Origin: Pholiota molesta
Taxonomy: Eukaryota; Basidiomycota; Agaricomycetes; Agaricales; Strophariaceae
Assembly: GCA_014925825.1 (NCBI GenBank)
Contig: JACGCK010000020.1
Coordinates: 62,001-126,000, forward strand
Length of the DNA: 64,000 nt
Direction: 5' to 3'
In this document: positions 21,524 through 34,147 of the stretch, in pieces
Layout of the letters: the number at the start of each line of letters is the position of its first letter
How positions within the stretch are numbered: the stretch's first letter is position 1
Position numbers and translations under genes: made by a program
Notes under the pieces: model-generated
Told to the model about the DNA's origin: nothing
Seen by the model: the letters and a program-made list of their open reading frames with translations, nothing else
The model's database searches: none

Positions 21524-22536
21524 GGCTGGCTCTTTTCCATCCATCGATTGCTTCAAGCACGGTGGTTCGACTGGAAGAAATAGGGCGGCCTCATTGAGAG
21601 GTGCGAGTATTTAAGGGCTCCTAGCGTACATCGCTGGTGCCACGATGTAACGTAAGAAGTTTATCCTGCGTCTGCGATGAGAGCTGATAAGTACAAGAAT
21701 AACCCGCAACACATAACATGACCCACAATACGCAGCATGCGCCGAGAATGGGCCAAGGGCCAGCCTGAAAATGGATGGAATGGCGTCTGAACGGGGGATG
21801 TTATCGTATGATTTGAGCCGTCAACGACTTCGAGACCAGATACCGATACAGCAAATCTAAACCTGGGTGAGTCGAGTTAACGATAAGCACCATCCACATG
21901 AGAAATATCTTGAAAGAATTTTGATTGGCGCCCAACAGAACTTCTGGAACATTCAAGTTTGGAGTCCTCAGAAGAAATATGGCATCATCCCCCAGACTGA
22001 CGGTGGCGGTCAATGTGAGTGCTTCATGCACATGGGTAATCTTGAGCACATGGCCTCTGGCGACACGAGTTGGGGGAGGAGGCGCATTGAAAGTCATAGA
22101 GAAGACTGAAAAGTAAATGGTTGACCTCGAAGACTAAGAATCAAACAGAAGTGGCAGTCGTGGCGAGATGTTTGCGAGATGCCTCGGAGGAACTGCAGAC
22201 CAAAATATCTTTGAGCTCCGCTGTTGCCATCGGGCCGCGGGGTGTTGGATCTGATCAAACGTTGGCCTCGCGAATTCTTGTTCATAGTTGGCCAGCTGGC
22301 CTTTGGTTGGTCTGTACAAGTTCAAATAATGCTTCCTTTTCGTCCGGTAAATACTCAAAATCCTATTTATATTTTACGCCGACCAGTGCCTTTAATGTCT
22401 CGATTATCATTAGGCAACTATTTACAGCATGGCGCGCTTGTGCATTGTAATTCAAGTGCTCGTCATGCTTGTTTAAACAGCAAAATCATTCTCTTCCACC
22501 TGGTTATCCGAGGCAGAGATGTAAAATCTACAAAGC
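21524..22536. other. Intergenic region with one unassigned open frame
   Basis: About 1 kb. A 98-codon minus-strand frame at 21801-22097 has two hydrophobic patches but no recognised motif. The right part should include the 3' UTR of the DUF6534 gene, the left part the dynamin promoter. Confidence 0.4.
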
Positions 22537-24181
22537 CTACACTCTTCCTGCATTTTGATGAACACGGTCGATCTCCTTTAGTCCCAAGACTGAAGTCGAG
22601 ATTGCTTGCATCTCTTGCCACGGTGGACCATCCGACGAAAAGTCTGCCCCGTTGAAAACGTTCACGCTAACATCTATCGACTGCATACCATCCTGTATTC
22701 TGTTGGAGATGGCTATGGGGTCTATACTTGATGCATTGTGAGACTGTGAAGTCCATGTAAGCACAACGGATCACCGCTGCCGAAAGGCCCAGTCCCCACC
22801 GATGGATCTATGACAATATCTGGAATAACTAATGTCCTTTCGAACTCTGCTCGAAGGGACGATCGGGAATTTAACGTCTTAATTTATATCAGATCTGAAT
22901 GTTGCATATCTATTGAATTTAAATCTTGGGCTCACCCTTAGCAAGATGTTCCTGGCAATGCCTTCATCAAGACGGGAGCACGTATCCTTAGTTCGGCTTA
23001 TGAGACTCACGTATATATCCTCCCCATAGGCTATATTCTGGGCGTCAAATATTTTTATCAAGTTTAGAAAGATGAATTACCCACAAATGCGAATATGACA
23101 TGGAAATTGGTGTCAGGAAATGCGGTCTGAATCAAATCAGTGGTGTTCAGTCCATACACCCAGAATATCGCTCACAAAGGTAATAAGGTCCATAATCTGA
23201 TAGTTTTGAGCTCACAAGATTCTATACGCCCAAGAAGAAGGTAAACTTACACAAAAAACTGCACCAACCGCTGCAGTTTCGATTGAGGAATAAATTATGC
23301 GAGAGATAACATTATCGCTCCCTGGACAAAATGAGAATTAAATGAACGAAAAACAAGGAAGAGAAGAATCACACTTCGCTGTCCGGTGCGACTTTTGCTC
23401 AGATAACCCCAAAGAAAAAATCTGGTAATCAAACATCTCCATGAGTAAGACGATAAACAGTACTTTTTTTTCTCAGCTCAACACTCACGTTATACTTAAG
23501 TCCGTGACAACGGCCAGGATTTGCCAGGCATCTACGAACGGTATTAGTCTAGAATACGTAGCAAGACTTCCCAAATAAGTAAGCGGCCCAGAAATTTGGC
23601 GATAACTTGAAATGAATTACTCACTTTGAATTTGTAAATGCGCTGGCAGAGCAGGCAATTCCAGCAGCTGCTTGGCCTGTAGAAAGAACGCAGAGCACGA
23701 GGAATACGCGCTTCGACTGCGAAAGCTGCCTGATACGCCACGAGAGATAGATTTGTATCGGAAATGACGTTCTTCAAAGATGGTCAACGTAGAATTATAA
23801 TGTACTGCAGGACAAGACTCACAGGCTGGTTACGATGGGGGTGGCAGAAAATGGCCACAGGGCTGTCAGGAGGTATTGCGGATTGTTGAAGTTTTCAACG
23901 ACGTAAACCCAGAGCATGTATAGCAGAGAGCACGTATGAAACGTATCTAACCAGAAAGTCCAGTTCACGAGCAATCTATAGACAAGGATCAATAGTGGAC
24001 CGCCGGATAATAAGGAACAGCCTCACTTGATAACGATGGTATCAGTCATTTTACTATGTTCCCAATAGTGAACGAATTGGAGCAGGCAAATTCCATACAG
24101 AAATGCGTTGAGGACTGTTCCAATCAATAGAGGCCCAACGACAAGTCTAAAATCGTCCGGGAAGGCAGCAGGATTACTCAT
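22537..24181 (-). CDS. DUF6534-type multi-pass membrane protein
   Basis: The ATG at 24181 opens a chain of about eight to ten small exons. The order of helices follows the Agaricomycete DUF6534 family: GPLLIGTVLNAFLYGICLL, then WLLVNWTFWLDTFHTCSLLY, a YVVENFNNP segment, PIQIYLSWRI with QLSQSKRVFLVLCVLS (near 23700-23630), and NVISRIIYSSIETAAVGAVF (near 23320-23250). A polar Ser/Asp-rich tail ends near 22537. These proteins look like seven-helix membrane proteins, are greatly expanded in mushrooms, and have no known function. The 3' exons are only approximately placed, and the exact stop is uncertain. Confidence 0.7.
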
Positions 24182-26774
24182 GTTTGGGATCGACGAAGCT
24201 CTACACGGGGAGAGAAGGAAGAGCGAGTAGGGGTGCTGAGAGCGACGCCATCCCTGTTTATATCTGTAGAAATATCCCGTATATTACTGCATGGCTTTGC
24301 ACTGTTGCGTGTTTCTAGTTCGTTCATCTTCTTGACACCGCGCGAACTCGGATGCGGCATTCCCAATTCTATTAGGGAATACATAGGGGGCATGGTTTCG
24401 CCTGTCAGACAGGTCAGAGTACGGCAAACCTGGCAGTGCAGCACAACATACTAAAGCTTGCGAATGGGCGTCCCGAAGGAGAAAATAAGTGCTGCGTCTT
24501 ATGAAGCTCGCCGATATAGCCAGCTCCGAGATACCGTGGATCGAAAGTGTTACGCGTTGCTCACCATGCAAGGGACTGTAATGGAGGAAAAAGAAACGAG
24601 GCCGATAGAATTCACAGTTTTAGTCAAAAGGAAAGGTTTGTGCTCAATTCGAGGTTCATTTTGGTCACGCGGTACAAGATTCGACCCAATTTGAACATCT
24701 CGAGGACCGATTGAAGCCTGTTGAGGCGCATCGAGGATAAGAAACGTGTTGAGTGCGTGTTTTCGATTTGACACTTGTATTACATATATGTCATAGTAAT
24801 TAGATGATTCGTATCATTTGCAGTCGGATTTTTTCAGACCCAGTCATCGATATCGATGATCTCCAAATGATCTCTCTCGAAAAATGGTTTTGAGTTATCT
24901 GCAAATAATTCTGACTTTGACTTCTTAGAGAGAAGCAAAGCCACAATTTTTTTTATTGGGACTGACTATGATACCGAAAGCGCGATGATGTAACGGACAG
25001 GAAATTACTGTCAGTGTTATTGCCCTATAATCCGTATTATCGGACATATGAGCCGTAGAGTTTTTACCCCAGTTTGATATTGCTACCGATAGACTCGTAC
25101 CCTGTATCTTTGAATGCCTAAATCCAGAAATTCTGTAGTGTAATATTAAACTTTGTACCATCTAGCTAGCAGAAATTTTGACATGATTGCCGAAGATGGA
25201 AAACCTTACAGCAAGTGGCGGGTCCGCTGATGTACCATTTGATAAAAAACAATTGAGATGTCGTGGTCCACGGACAGGGCAATGGGGACAGGGCAATGGC
25301 GCTCAGCTCGTGCGCGAGCATGTCCTGTACGTTCCGATGGATCCGTCCTGCCAACCCCCCAGTGCGTGATCTACGCTCTCCTTCTCGCAGGGCCGGCTGC
25401 CGTCCAGGACGAACGACGCATGTAGGAAGGGGCTACAAGACAGGGCGGGTGCTTGTCGGCGGTCGATGAGGTGTCGCAGGCGTCGAAAGAGCCCGATTGG
25501 GTGGGAGGTCGTCGCCCATCGCGCTTCGCAGGGCCTTGGACTATGCAGATGGCGATGATCGTTGAACTAGCACAGTCGTGGTAGCCGCGGCCCCGGATCT
25601 GGGCAGAAAATGGACTTGTGGGCGAGCGAGCAGTGTTGGCGCGGTGAGAGGCAAGATGTCGTCGTCGCGGGTTTTCTATCATGTACGGTGGTCGGGTGTC
25701 TGTGTTGTCATTCGCACCTGCCGCTGTCGTTGCGGGGTGGTCGTGGTCCTGAAGTGGAGGGCGAAAGTTTGGCGTTAGACCGCGATGGAGCACCCTTGGA
25801 CATGGATGACTGGTGTAGAGAGACGATTTGTGCGGAATGAATAAAGATGAGGTGGAATTCCCTGGAGCACAAATCGCAGCTGCTAAGAGATCGGGAACTG
25901 AATTAACGGAGGTGGGCAAAATAGATACTTACTGAAAGACGCAAAACCATCGCACGACAACGTGGAGTAGCGAAAGGCAAGCAAGCGACCTGAATTCAGA
26001 CTGGCCCGAAGGAAACGATGAAGACCAACACATTTCGGCTGATCCAACAAACTAGTGGTGCTGCACTGCTGCTCAACGCTGAGCGCTGAGCGCCGATCAA
26101 TGATCAATGCTTGTCGGATGAGCGATGAATCGATGACAGGTTAAGGAAAAAGGCACAACTGGTTGGATATAACAGCACGAGTGCCAATCAGTAAAAATTT
26201 ATCATTTGCGAGGAAAATTGTAGTCTATAAACGAACTTACGTTGCCAGCATTCAACCTTTTATGTTCATCGTAACTCCAACACCCACTGTACTGATATCA
26301 GAGGCGCGAACCAGAAGGAGGGTAGATAAACGTCTAAAGCGTCGGTATCCGATGTCCAGGCACCCATCCTTATCCTTGGATAATAGGCCACCATGGATGC
26401 ATAGAGGGTCGTAAATAGTACGCCCAGGCGTACAACCTGCGTAAGCCGGTCAAGTATTCTTGTGATATTCAGTGGCCAACTAGAGAGACGTCATATGCCA
26501 CACATAGAGTGAGAATTAAGCTGGATGCATTGTGAGAGCAGCTGAGTGCTGAACATCTGAAATGGTTGCAAGACTCTGCGTCGTTGGAGGCAGGGCCGCC
26601 GTTGTGGAGGGAGGAACCGGGACTCGGGACCGAGAACGCCAATGATTTATTACTGTGTGGGAAAATTGGAATCTATCCTTTGCTACCAACCACCGCCCTC
26701 ACAGTATTTATGACGCTCGATATCTACACCGAAACCTAAAGTCCAAGCTCCAGGAAGAGGGAGAGGTGTGTGAT
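24182..26774. other. Intergenic region with GC-rich block
   Basis: About 2.6 kb without a recognised gene. 25250-25900 is distinctly GC-rich and holds long frames on both strands (for example 25371-25919 minus), but composition rather than selection may explain them: no motif, no splice logic, strongly Pro/Arg/Ser-biased translation. The last part should hold the promoter and perhaps an upstream exon of the next gene. Confidence 0.45.
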
Positions 26775-29764
26775 ATGGAAAGAAGCTTCGCCGACCACGA
26801 CATCCACCGGCTCGGTTCAAAATTCGACATCGAAATCGTCGAAGAAGCGTCCTATCTTGTATGGTATATCTGGAGGGATACCAAGCCTTCCTACTCGAGG
26901 CTGCAAGATTGCATCACTGCACTTACCACAGACGAGGAGCTATATCGAGCCTTGAAAGTTGCTCATGCTGAGGGAGACTACAGGGCCATTCGAGAGTGGA
27001 AGAGTACGTGTCGCGTCATGATTGTCCCAAACTAGCCTCACCGAAATTCCTACAGCTGAGACACCCGAGGATAATCCTCGTCCTCAAGATGTTAGGGTAG
27101 AGATTGTAATAGACAACATTTTACGCGAAATCAACCCCATGATGAACAAATTGGTTGCCGGAGATATCGTCCTTCCAGCATGGGCCCCTGCAGAGGGTTC
27201 CCTGGACATAGAAGTTGCCGAGCATTTAATTTCTTTGAAGATTCCCTGCTTGAAAGGAAAACCGAATCTCCTTCTTCACGATCTGGGAAGCTTTTCTCGC
27301 GACGAACAATTGGAAAGGCGGCTAAAGAACATTTTCATGGCAAACAATCATACGTGGGTGGACCCTCCTGTTCATGGGCGCAGATCATGATAAGCATCCT
27401 CAGATTTCTCGTTAACACATCAGGCTCAGGGAAGACAAGGCTTCTCCTTGAGGGTTTGTGCCAGAATTGGGGTTTCTATTTTACATCTCTCGTCGACTCC
27501 AGTCTCCTGGGATCAAGTGACGTCCAGAATAGCATCCAAACCCACATTCCGGACTCCCCAAAATTTCGACGCGTCATCCCTCCAATGGGCTCTGCCGGGT
27601 ATGAGGCTGCTCTCAAAGTGAACCGTGAGATCGCCAATCGCGCTTTCCGACAGATCTTTCTTGCCCGGTTGATCATATTTAACTTGTTCACTGAATCCAT
27701 GACGGAACACATCAAAACCCATGACAGAGGCTCCTCGGACGTTTGCGTTTACAAGACTCGTTGGCTGCTCCTGCAGCTTCAGCCGTCTTTTGCTCATCCT
27801 CAACTGTGGGACGTTTTCGACGCATTGTCTTCGAAACTCTCAGACGCGTCGGACGGCTACATCAACGCGCAAACGAAAATGTTACTGACAAAGGTCCGCA
27901 GTCAGTGTTCCGGATTCCGGATGGATGCGGCGTTGACAGCCACTCAAGTATCAACGTCGGATGCCGCGCAAACCCCTCTATTCTGCGTACTCGACGAAGC
28001 ACAACACGCCGCAACCCAACACAGTTCCTCCTTTCGATCGGATCATAACGGTGCTCATCGTCCAATCCTCCGGGAGATAGTCAAAGCTTGGGAAGGGCAA
28101 TCGTTCGGCCAAGGTGTCTTCATGGTCGTAGCCGGCACTGGGATATCAAAAGACGTTGTCGACCAAGCAATGGCCTCTGCGATCATGAAGGATTCCAAGT
28201 ATCGATGGTGTTCAGATACCGGGGCGTTTGACCAGACGGAAGTACAGCGACAGTACATCCAGAAGTATCTTCCGCGCAATTTTCTCGAGTCCACAGCAGG
28301 CATTAGATTGCTCGAACGGGCGTGGTACTGGTTACATGGACGGTATGTCATATTCAATGGTCACTAGTCACTTTGATAGTCTGACAGCAAAACTCCTCCA
28401 GATATCGATTCACTGCCGGATATGTGGCGGAGCTGCTCCTCAACGGTTTCAAACGACCTCATGGTCTACTAAACGCATACGTTCATCATTTCACCAACTT
28501 CAACATAACTGACGCCCCTCATTTCGTTAAAAACGAAGATTCTCATCCCTTACCCGTACTGTCCCAGTATCGCCTCGACTTCTCTAAACTAAAGAAGAGT
28601 AAGCATTTCCCTTGCGAGTTTCGTCTGTACGCGATTCAAATGTTTTGCGTTATAGACAGCGATATGTTATCGACTATCCATCATCTGACTACGCATTATT
28701 TGATGCGCTCCGTTCTACCAATCACCCTTGGAAAAGATGAAGCAATATACGTCGAATATGGCTTTGCCCGTTTCGTCGATTCGGAAACAAAAACTGTCGC
28801 TGTAGACGAACCGTTGGTGCTTCTCGCAGCAACGCACTGGATCAACTCGAACCATCGATCAAACTACAAGTTCTTCGCCAAGCAGATCCACCTACATGAC
28901 CCCGATTCCAATGGCTTCGAGAACTACATCGCTTACTGCATCGACATGCTTTTCTCATCTCGACGACGCGTCAATGAGGTTTTTCTTTTCAATGGGACAC
29001 CACCTCCGTGGAGTGACCTTGAAGCGGAGCTCGTTGCTCTTCACCGAAATGACCTCAACGTTGTCGAAGAAAATCCAGTGCGGCATTGTCAATTCAGGGG
29101 CCCATCCGTGACGCTGGGGACTAACGCGAAATCTCCGGAAAATATCTCGAAGTGGCTCGCTCACCGCTCACATACTCCGATCTGCTTTCCTCATATCTCT
29201 ATGGGTCCAGATCTAATATTCGTCTTGAAACTCTCTGACAATTCTCTTATTTGGGTAGCATTGCAGGCCAAATACACCCTTGGCAGGAACTATCTGCTTT
29301 CCAGAATGGATCTCCGACGCGCAATACGCAGTGTGACGCCTTCCGCGTTCTTCATAGACAAGGTAATCTATCCTTTTCCGCATTAACACGACGCAATGAA
29401 CCATACTATTTCACGACAGGACGGCAAACAGTTCTCGCCCACCAGCTATCCCAGCCTCGTGGACGACACCAGCCACCACCTGCTGGCCTTGCCCCACCGG
29501 CGCGTCGACGCTGGAAAATACAGTCTCCTTCGCGTTGTCGCGTCGTTCCCTGCCGAGACCAATCTCAAGAGGTGCCTCAAGGAAGATCCAGACGCTGATG
29601 GACATCCTATCGCCAGCCTCAATATGTCCTTGGTCAAGCAAGTTACTCGGCGGCTTTCGCCTATTGATTTTCTCCAAGGGCTCGAAGATCCGCTACAAAA
29701 TTCAGGCAAGAGAAAACGTGGAGTAGAGCTAACGAAACGACGTATCAAGATAAAACTCAACTAG
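26775..29764 (+). CDS. Crinkler-like P-loop NTPase with C-terminal PD-(D/E)xK-type nuclease domain
   Basis: Six exons (26775-27003, 27056-27353, 27404-28342, 28402-28598, 28656-29362, 29420-29764) give 904 residues. The Walker A motif NTSGSGKT is at about 180-187, followed by LLEGLCQNWGFYF. Walker B is FCVLDEAQ at about 369-376. Near the C-terminus, MGPDLIF (Asp 740) and WVALQAKY (Gln 758, Lys 760) form a D...QxK set like that of restriction-endonuclease-fold enzymes. This NTPase-plus-nuclease order is known from the Crinkler/RHS-type effector group, proposed to derive from transposons. A secretion signal is not visible. The first in-frame ATG is at 26775; an open frame continues 40 codons upstream, so an earlier exon is possible. 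All junctions keep frame. Confidence 0.75.
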
Positions 29765-29883
29765 ATTATATATCGCTAAAGTATATCATTGGAATGTTAT
29801 TCGAACTTGTACACATTTTATTTCATTGTATTTATGCCTTCCAAAAGTTCATGTTACATATACCACTATAATTCCGTCGAATT

Positions 29884-31107
29884 TCAAGATTTAAAGTATG
29901 TCAAAATGTGGTTCTGGATGATAAGTTTCTCCATCTCAGTCAGCCGTTCTCCATGCACATTCGGCGGAAGCCTGTCCAAAACCTCGTGGATCATTCCAGG
30001 CTGCCACATTGACATGCTGAATAGATGTTCCGGGGTGGAACACCCAAACTCGAGAAAGCTTTGGAGGTGATGCGTCATAGATGGTACGCACGCGTCGAGA
30101 AATTCGTAGATAGGCCGAACGGTTGCTCCATGCTGATGTGAGGGTACACCCGAATCGCCGGGACTGTGAGTGGAAGGCACTGGTGCGCTTGACCTTTGAG
30201 AAAATGCGGGGGGTTGGGTTTGGCTAAGAAGAGACGAGCTTTCTTCAGAAAAGGCTGGTTCTTTCGGAGGCGAAGCTTGGCTGGAAGTGGTAGGGATGCG
30301 GCTTGACTTTGATGCTTGCGGCGTTCGATCTGAAGGAGCTATATTTTCTTGATTTTCTTTTGTGCTTTTGGACAAATTTGAGGTATCTTTGTTTCCAGAC
30401 GGAGTTGGTTCAATCCGACTTGAACTTTCTACTGCAGATGACTATGAATATAAGCGGATATGAGCACGGACCTATAAGATATAATGGTGACCGACTCACC
30501 CGAAGATTGAGAGATGCAGAAGGTATTTTCGCCTTGGTGCTCTCCTTCATATGATTCTTTATTTTTTCCCGCTGTTTCTCTTTGTTCCTCACTGCCCTAT
30601 GTGACGCATGAACATAGAGGATATACTTGTTCAAATGATGCAAGAATTTCTCGCTCTCTTTGACTCCTGAGCCGAAGATATCAGGATATTTCTGTATAAT
30701 CTGGGATCAAATTTAGATGCTGCATAAGGTGGATATGGCATCAACTTACCTTTCTCTTGACTGAACCAGTTTGGTGTTCTTGGATACTTGCCACTCTCTC
30801 CAAATCCAGCTCCTGGCTAGTTATGCGCCTGATGGTTAACTGTGAGGGATTTCATGTAGCGTATCAGTAACCAGTGCGTCTCGCAATGACGCCAGTTTGA
30901 TCATGACTTACAAGTATCTCTTCTACTTTGTCTTCATTTTCCGTCTGTAAAACCTTCCTCAACTGAGATGGTGAACTCTGCGCAGGTATAACAGAAATGA
31001 GTATCAAGACCAAAATGACACAAACACGAAAATCCGTTGCGTACCTTCCTACGGTCATATCCGAAGTTGTTTGAAACGGGTGGCCGGTTGGAAGCTAGCT
31101 CGAACAT
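29884..31107 (-). CDS. Unrecognised protein with coiled/basic centre and C-terminal helical domain
   Basis: Five exons, all phase 0, run from an ATG at 31107 (MFELASNRPP) to the stop at 29884, about 325 residues. The central exon is Lys/Arg-rich and helical (VRNKEKQREKIKNHMKES). A Ser/Pro/Gln-rich linker follows. The C-terminal 75 residues (FLDACVPSMTHHLQSFLEFG...PPNVHGERLTEMEKLII) have the pattern of a SAM-like helical bundle often seen at the ends of Agaricomycete orphan proteins. No function is assigned. It converges on the Crinkler-like gene with a 119-bp gap, so the two transcripts may overlap. An extra 5' exon is possible. Confidence 0.6.
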
Positions 31108-32219
31108 CTTGTTGGCTTCAAGTCATAGAATACTTAGATGACTCAGTCAATCTTGGCGTACCCATTAGCAAGTCCCAGAAGTAATTCCCAATTTGTTGGC
31201 CTAGGCTTGGGATGGCGATGAGGAATGAAGTTGGGAGAAAGGAAGTTGGGGTTGGCGATCACAACGAGTCCGAGTCAGCAACTGGTTCTAGAGTTGAAAC
31301 TTCTTTTCATGGAAGCGGCCTTTAAGCTTTAGAACAAGAAGTTGGATTTCCGCCGCAATCCGAAGCTCCATACATAATTCGAAACATTTGCAAGTAAATT
31401 CATATGCCGACCCTGATGGATAGGATAGGCGCCTGTAGTAGTTCGAAGTTTGTTGATATTAATAAAAAGCTAGAAGAATCGGATACGCCAGTTCCAACTT
31501 CCAACCAAGTGCGAATTACATCACGGAAAATGAACATAAGTATTCTTGGCCATTTATATCCCATCAGTAGCCATGAACTCGGTAGAAAATGGATCGATTT
31601 TGAAATTGGTACAGCAAAACACAAACCAAGACACGACCATACATATTGGAAATCGGAATAAACAAAAAAAAGAAAAGAAGATTGTAGGATGATAACCAAG
31701 AAGCAGCACACCGGATGTAGCGAACCACAAAAGGTTTACCTTATCTTTGTCATGCGCTGGATGATCGTACAACTGGTACAGAGAGAGAGAGACGTGATAT
31801 AGAAGGGAGGGAAGGATAGGATAGGACTGGATGTGTGAAGAGAAATGAAACAGTTCTTTCGAAGTAACGAAAGATGTAACCGTAACTGAATCAGTCCCGC
31901 TGGGAGAAAGTCGGCCGAGATAGATCATACCTACGTCTCGTCGCGCCACCGCGTCTTCCACATTGTCCATTATATTGCCCGGGTGCGATGCAAACCATTC
32001 GACGAGACTCGAAATCGGGCTCCATGTCTCCAACCTTCATCAGCGATGCTCTGTGCTAATAGTAGCCGGCCGAGAACGGCACATCAAATGCCCTGTCTCT
32101 CTTCTAGTATAATCACTTTGCTTGATGGGCTGATTGTCCTCTATTAATGGCTTCATAGTGAGTCACTGCACAAAAGAGCAAAGGTGAGGCGTACCTTTGA
32201 TTGACTGACTGCATGATTA
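31108..32219. other. Intergenic region without recognised gene
   Basis: Frames at 31404-31661 (plus) and 31554-32033 (minus) lack motifs. The minus frame has a hydrophobic stretch but no splice context. Nothing else seen. Confidence 0.4.
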
Positions 32220-33437
32220 TCACGGGTCCGGATCCAACTTCTCGCCACGGGCGAGGACTCGGACGACCTTAGTGGGCTGGGAGACCATTTCCATCATCGC
32301 CATAACGGCCGCCGGGCGTTCGACAAGACCAGATTTCGGACCGTGCTCGCTAGCAGAAGGCCTCCGTCCACGGGGGTTCGCATTGCGCTTTGGGCGCTCA
32401 TCCTCTGCATGCTCGCCACCGCGACCGGGAAGCGCGGGGTCGATTTCGAGGAGCTCGATCCCGGCTTTCGCCGCCCAGGACGAAACTAACGCGCCGGTGG
32501 ATCGCTGCTCGTATCGGTTCCCATGAGCCGCAGAGGGCGCGGGTAACGGAACCGGCGTCAACGGCGTTTCGGCGGCAATGAATGTGTCCGGAACGGCCTG
32601 GGGCGAGGTGTTTGGGGCAACGGAGAGGATGGCGAGGACCGCTTTCAGAGGATGATCTTTCGTGATGGGCTTGAGCTCTTCCTCCGCGTTCTCGGTCTCC
32701 CATCGAGCGCAGCAGATGATGCGGCGGACCCATTCAGGGCACGTGGCTGCTTGCTTTGCGGTATCGTCGAAGGAGATCTTGTCCCAGAGGACGAAGGCGT
32801 CGTCCCGCTGAACACGGATGCGCGGGTTGGTGCCAACTTGAGCTTCGAGGATGCGAGATGCCGCTCGCGCTTTCTGGGCGAGAGCCGACGTTCCTTTCTT
32901 CAGGAGATCGAGTGTATTGAGTGCTGTAAAGACCGTATAAGCATGGAAACATGATGCCACAGACGTTGCGTACCTTCAAGCGGAACTATGACAATTTCGT
33001 CCCGACCCTCCCTGCACCACTTCTTCACCTGATACAAGGCATGGATGAGGATGCTCGCATCGACGACAACGACGTCGGCGTCTCTGTCCTTCCGCTCTTC
33101 CGGAGCTCTGTGGTGGATGGTGGTGATGCCTCTGTCGAAGTCCTTGTCTTTGCGATCTTTAGCCGGGGCCTTCTTCTGGGGCAGCTTGATACCAGAAGCG
33201 TTGGAGCCCCTCTTCTGGGCACCTTGAGATGCATTAGGCGCCCTCCTGTCCCGCCAGTTACCTGAGGCCGGTCCGTTTACTGTCTTCTCCAATTGCTCGA
33301 CTTGGTGGCTCAAGAAAGCGGCTCCGAGTGCGCGGGACATGGCCAGCTTGTTGTTATTGGCATTTGGGATCTAAAAATGAATGAATTAAACTTATAAATT
33401 GAGCGTGCTGCCTCGCACTTACCTTTTTATCTGCCAT
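32220..33437 (-). CDS. PIN-domain protein
   Basis: Three exons (33423-33437, 32974-33370, 32220-32923) give 371 residues. The first exon encodes only MADKK. A charged linker (residues about 40-80) leads to a PIN domain beginning DADVVVVDASILIHAL, with the first catalytic-type Asp, then VIVPLEALNTLDLLKKG with the conserved acidic residue, and AARAASRILEAQ. PIN domains are RNase H-like metal-dependent nucleases. The layout is reminiscent of fungal PIN proteins linked to mRNA decay such as Nmd4, but that link is only suggested. The C-terminal third is disordered and Pro/Arg-rich. The catalytic acidic residues beyond the first two were not verified. Confidence 0.75.
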
Positions 33438-33559
33438 TCTGTGTTGATTCGAAGCAAGTTCAGCAATTCGCGGGGCAAGAACCCATTCATTATGATTAGT
33501 CATCCACGTGACTACTCAGTGCCACCAAACCTCGGAGTCATCATGATCAGTTACTATTA

Positions 33560-34147
33560 TGGTGCGCGACCCCTAGTCACCGCTACTTTTGGACAGCCGC
33601 CAATTTGGCGGAGGAAAATTTTTTGATTTCGGAAGGGTAATCTGGCAAATATTTTGCAATGAAATATCGCTCAAAAGCTACGCTGCACTACTGGAATTGA
33701 TACATGACCATTGCATGACCAATGAAGCCACTCTTTCCAACCAATGACCCAACCACAAGAATAATTTTGGCACACAGATTTGATGAGAGAGCTCAATTTA
33801 TCTCAGTCAAAGTAATATAGCATCCATTGTCAGTTCCAGAGAGATGCTCGGGCACACTTGGGGCTTGCTTTGGGCAGTGTGGCACAAGTCCGGCATGCAG
33901 GTTTGCACGTCTTAAGCTTCTCGGCCCGTCGGCCCGTGCCGAGAACCTTCCTTTTTGGGACAGACCGCCAAATTCGTGTGGGGGAAATTAATAACTCCTT
34001 CAGTTTTCATGCAAATGAAAAACCCTTTGGTGGTTTTGTTCGTCTACTTAAAAAGAGCACTTTTACCAAGTAACTAAGAAAACGGTCATTTTTTGGCCAT
34101 GCCCTTTCGTTTGTACAAAAGTAGTGGTGACTAGGGGTCGCGCACCA
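33560..34147. mobile_element. TA-flanked MITE (Tc1/mariner-like ends)
   Basis: 588 bp bounded by inverted repeats TGGTGCGCGACCCCTAGTCA... of about 36 bp with two mismatches. TA lies directly outside each end (33558-33559 and 34148-34149), the target-site duplication of Tc1/mariner elements. No coding frame inside. It lies just upstream of the PIN-domain gene promoter region. Confidence 0.82.

Noticed and set aside
25371..25919. 182-codon minus frame in a GC-rich block
   Set aside because: Pro/Arg/Ser-biased composition, no motif, no splice context and equally long frames on the other strand.
26655..26774. Extending the Crinkler-like protein to a GTG at 26655
   Set aside because: Nuclear fungal genes start at ATG; the first in-frame ATG is at 26775, though an upstream exon remains possible.
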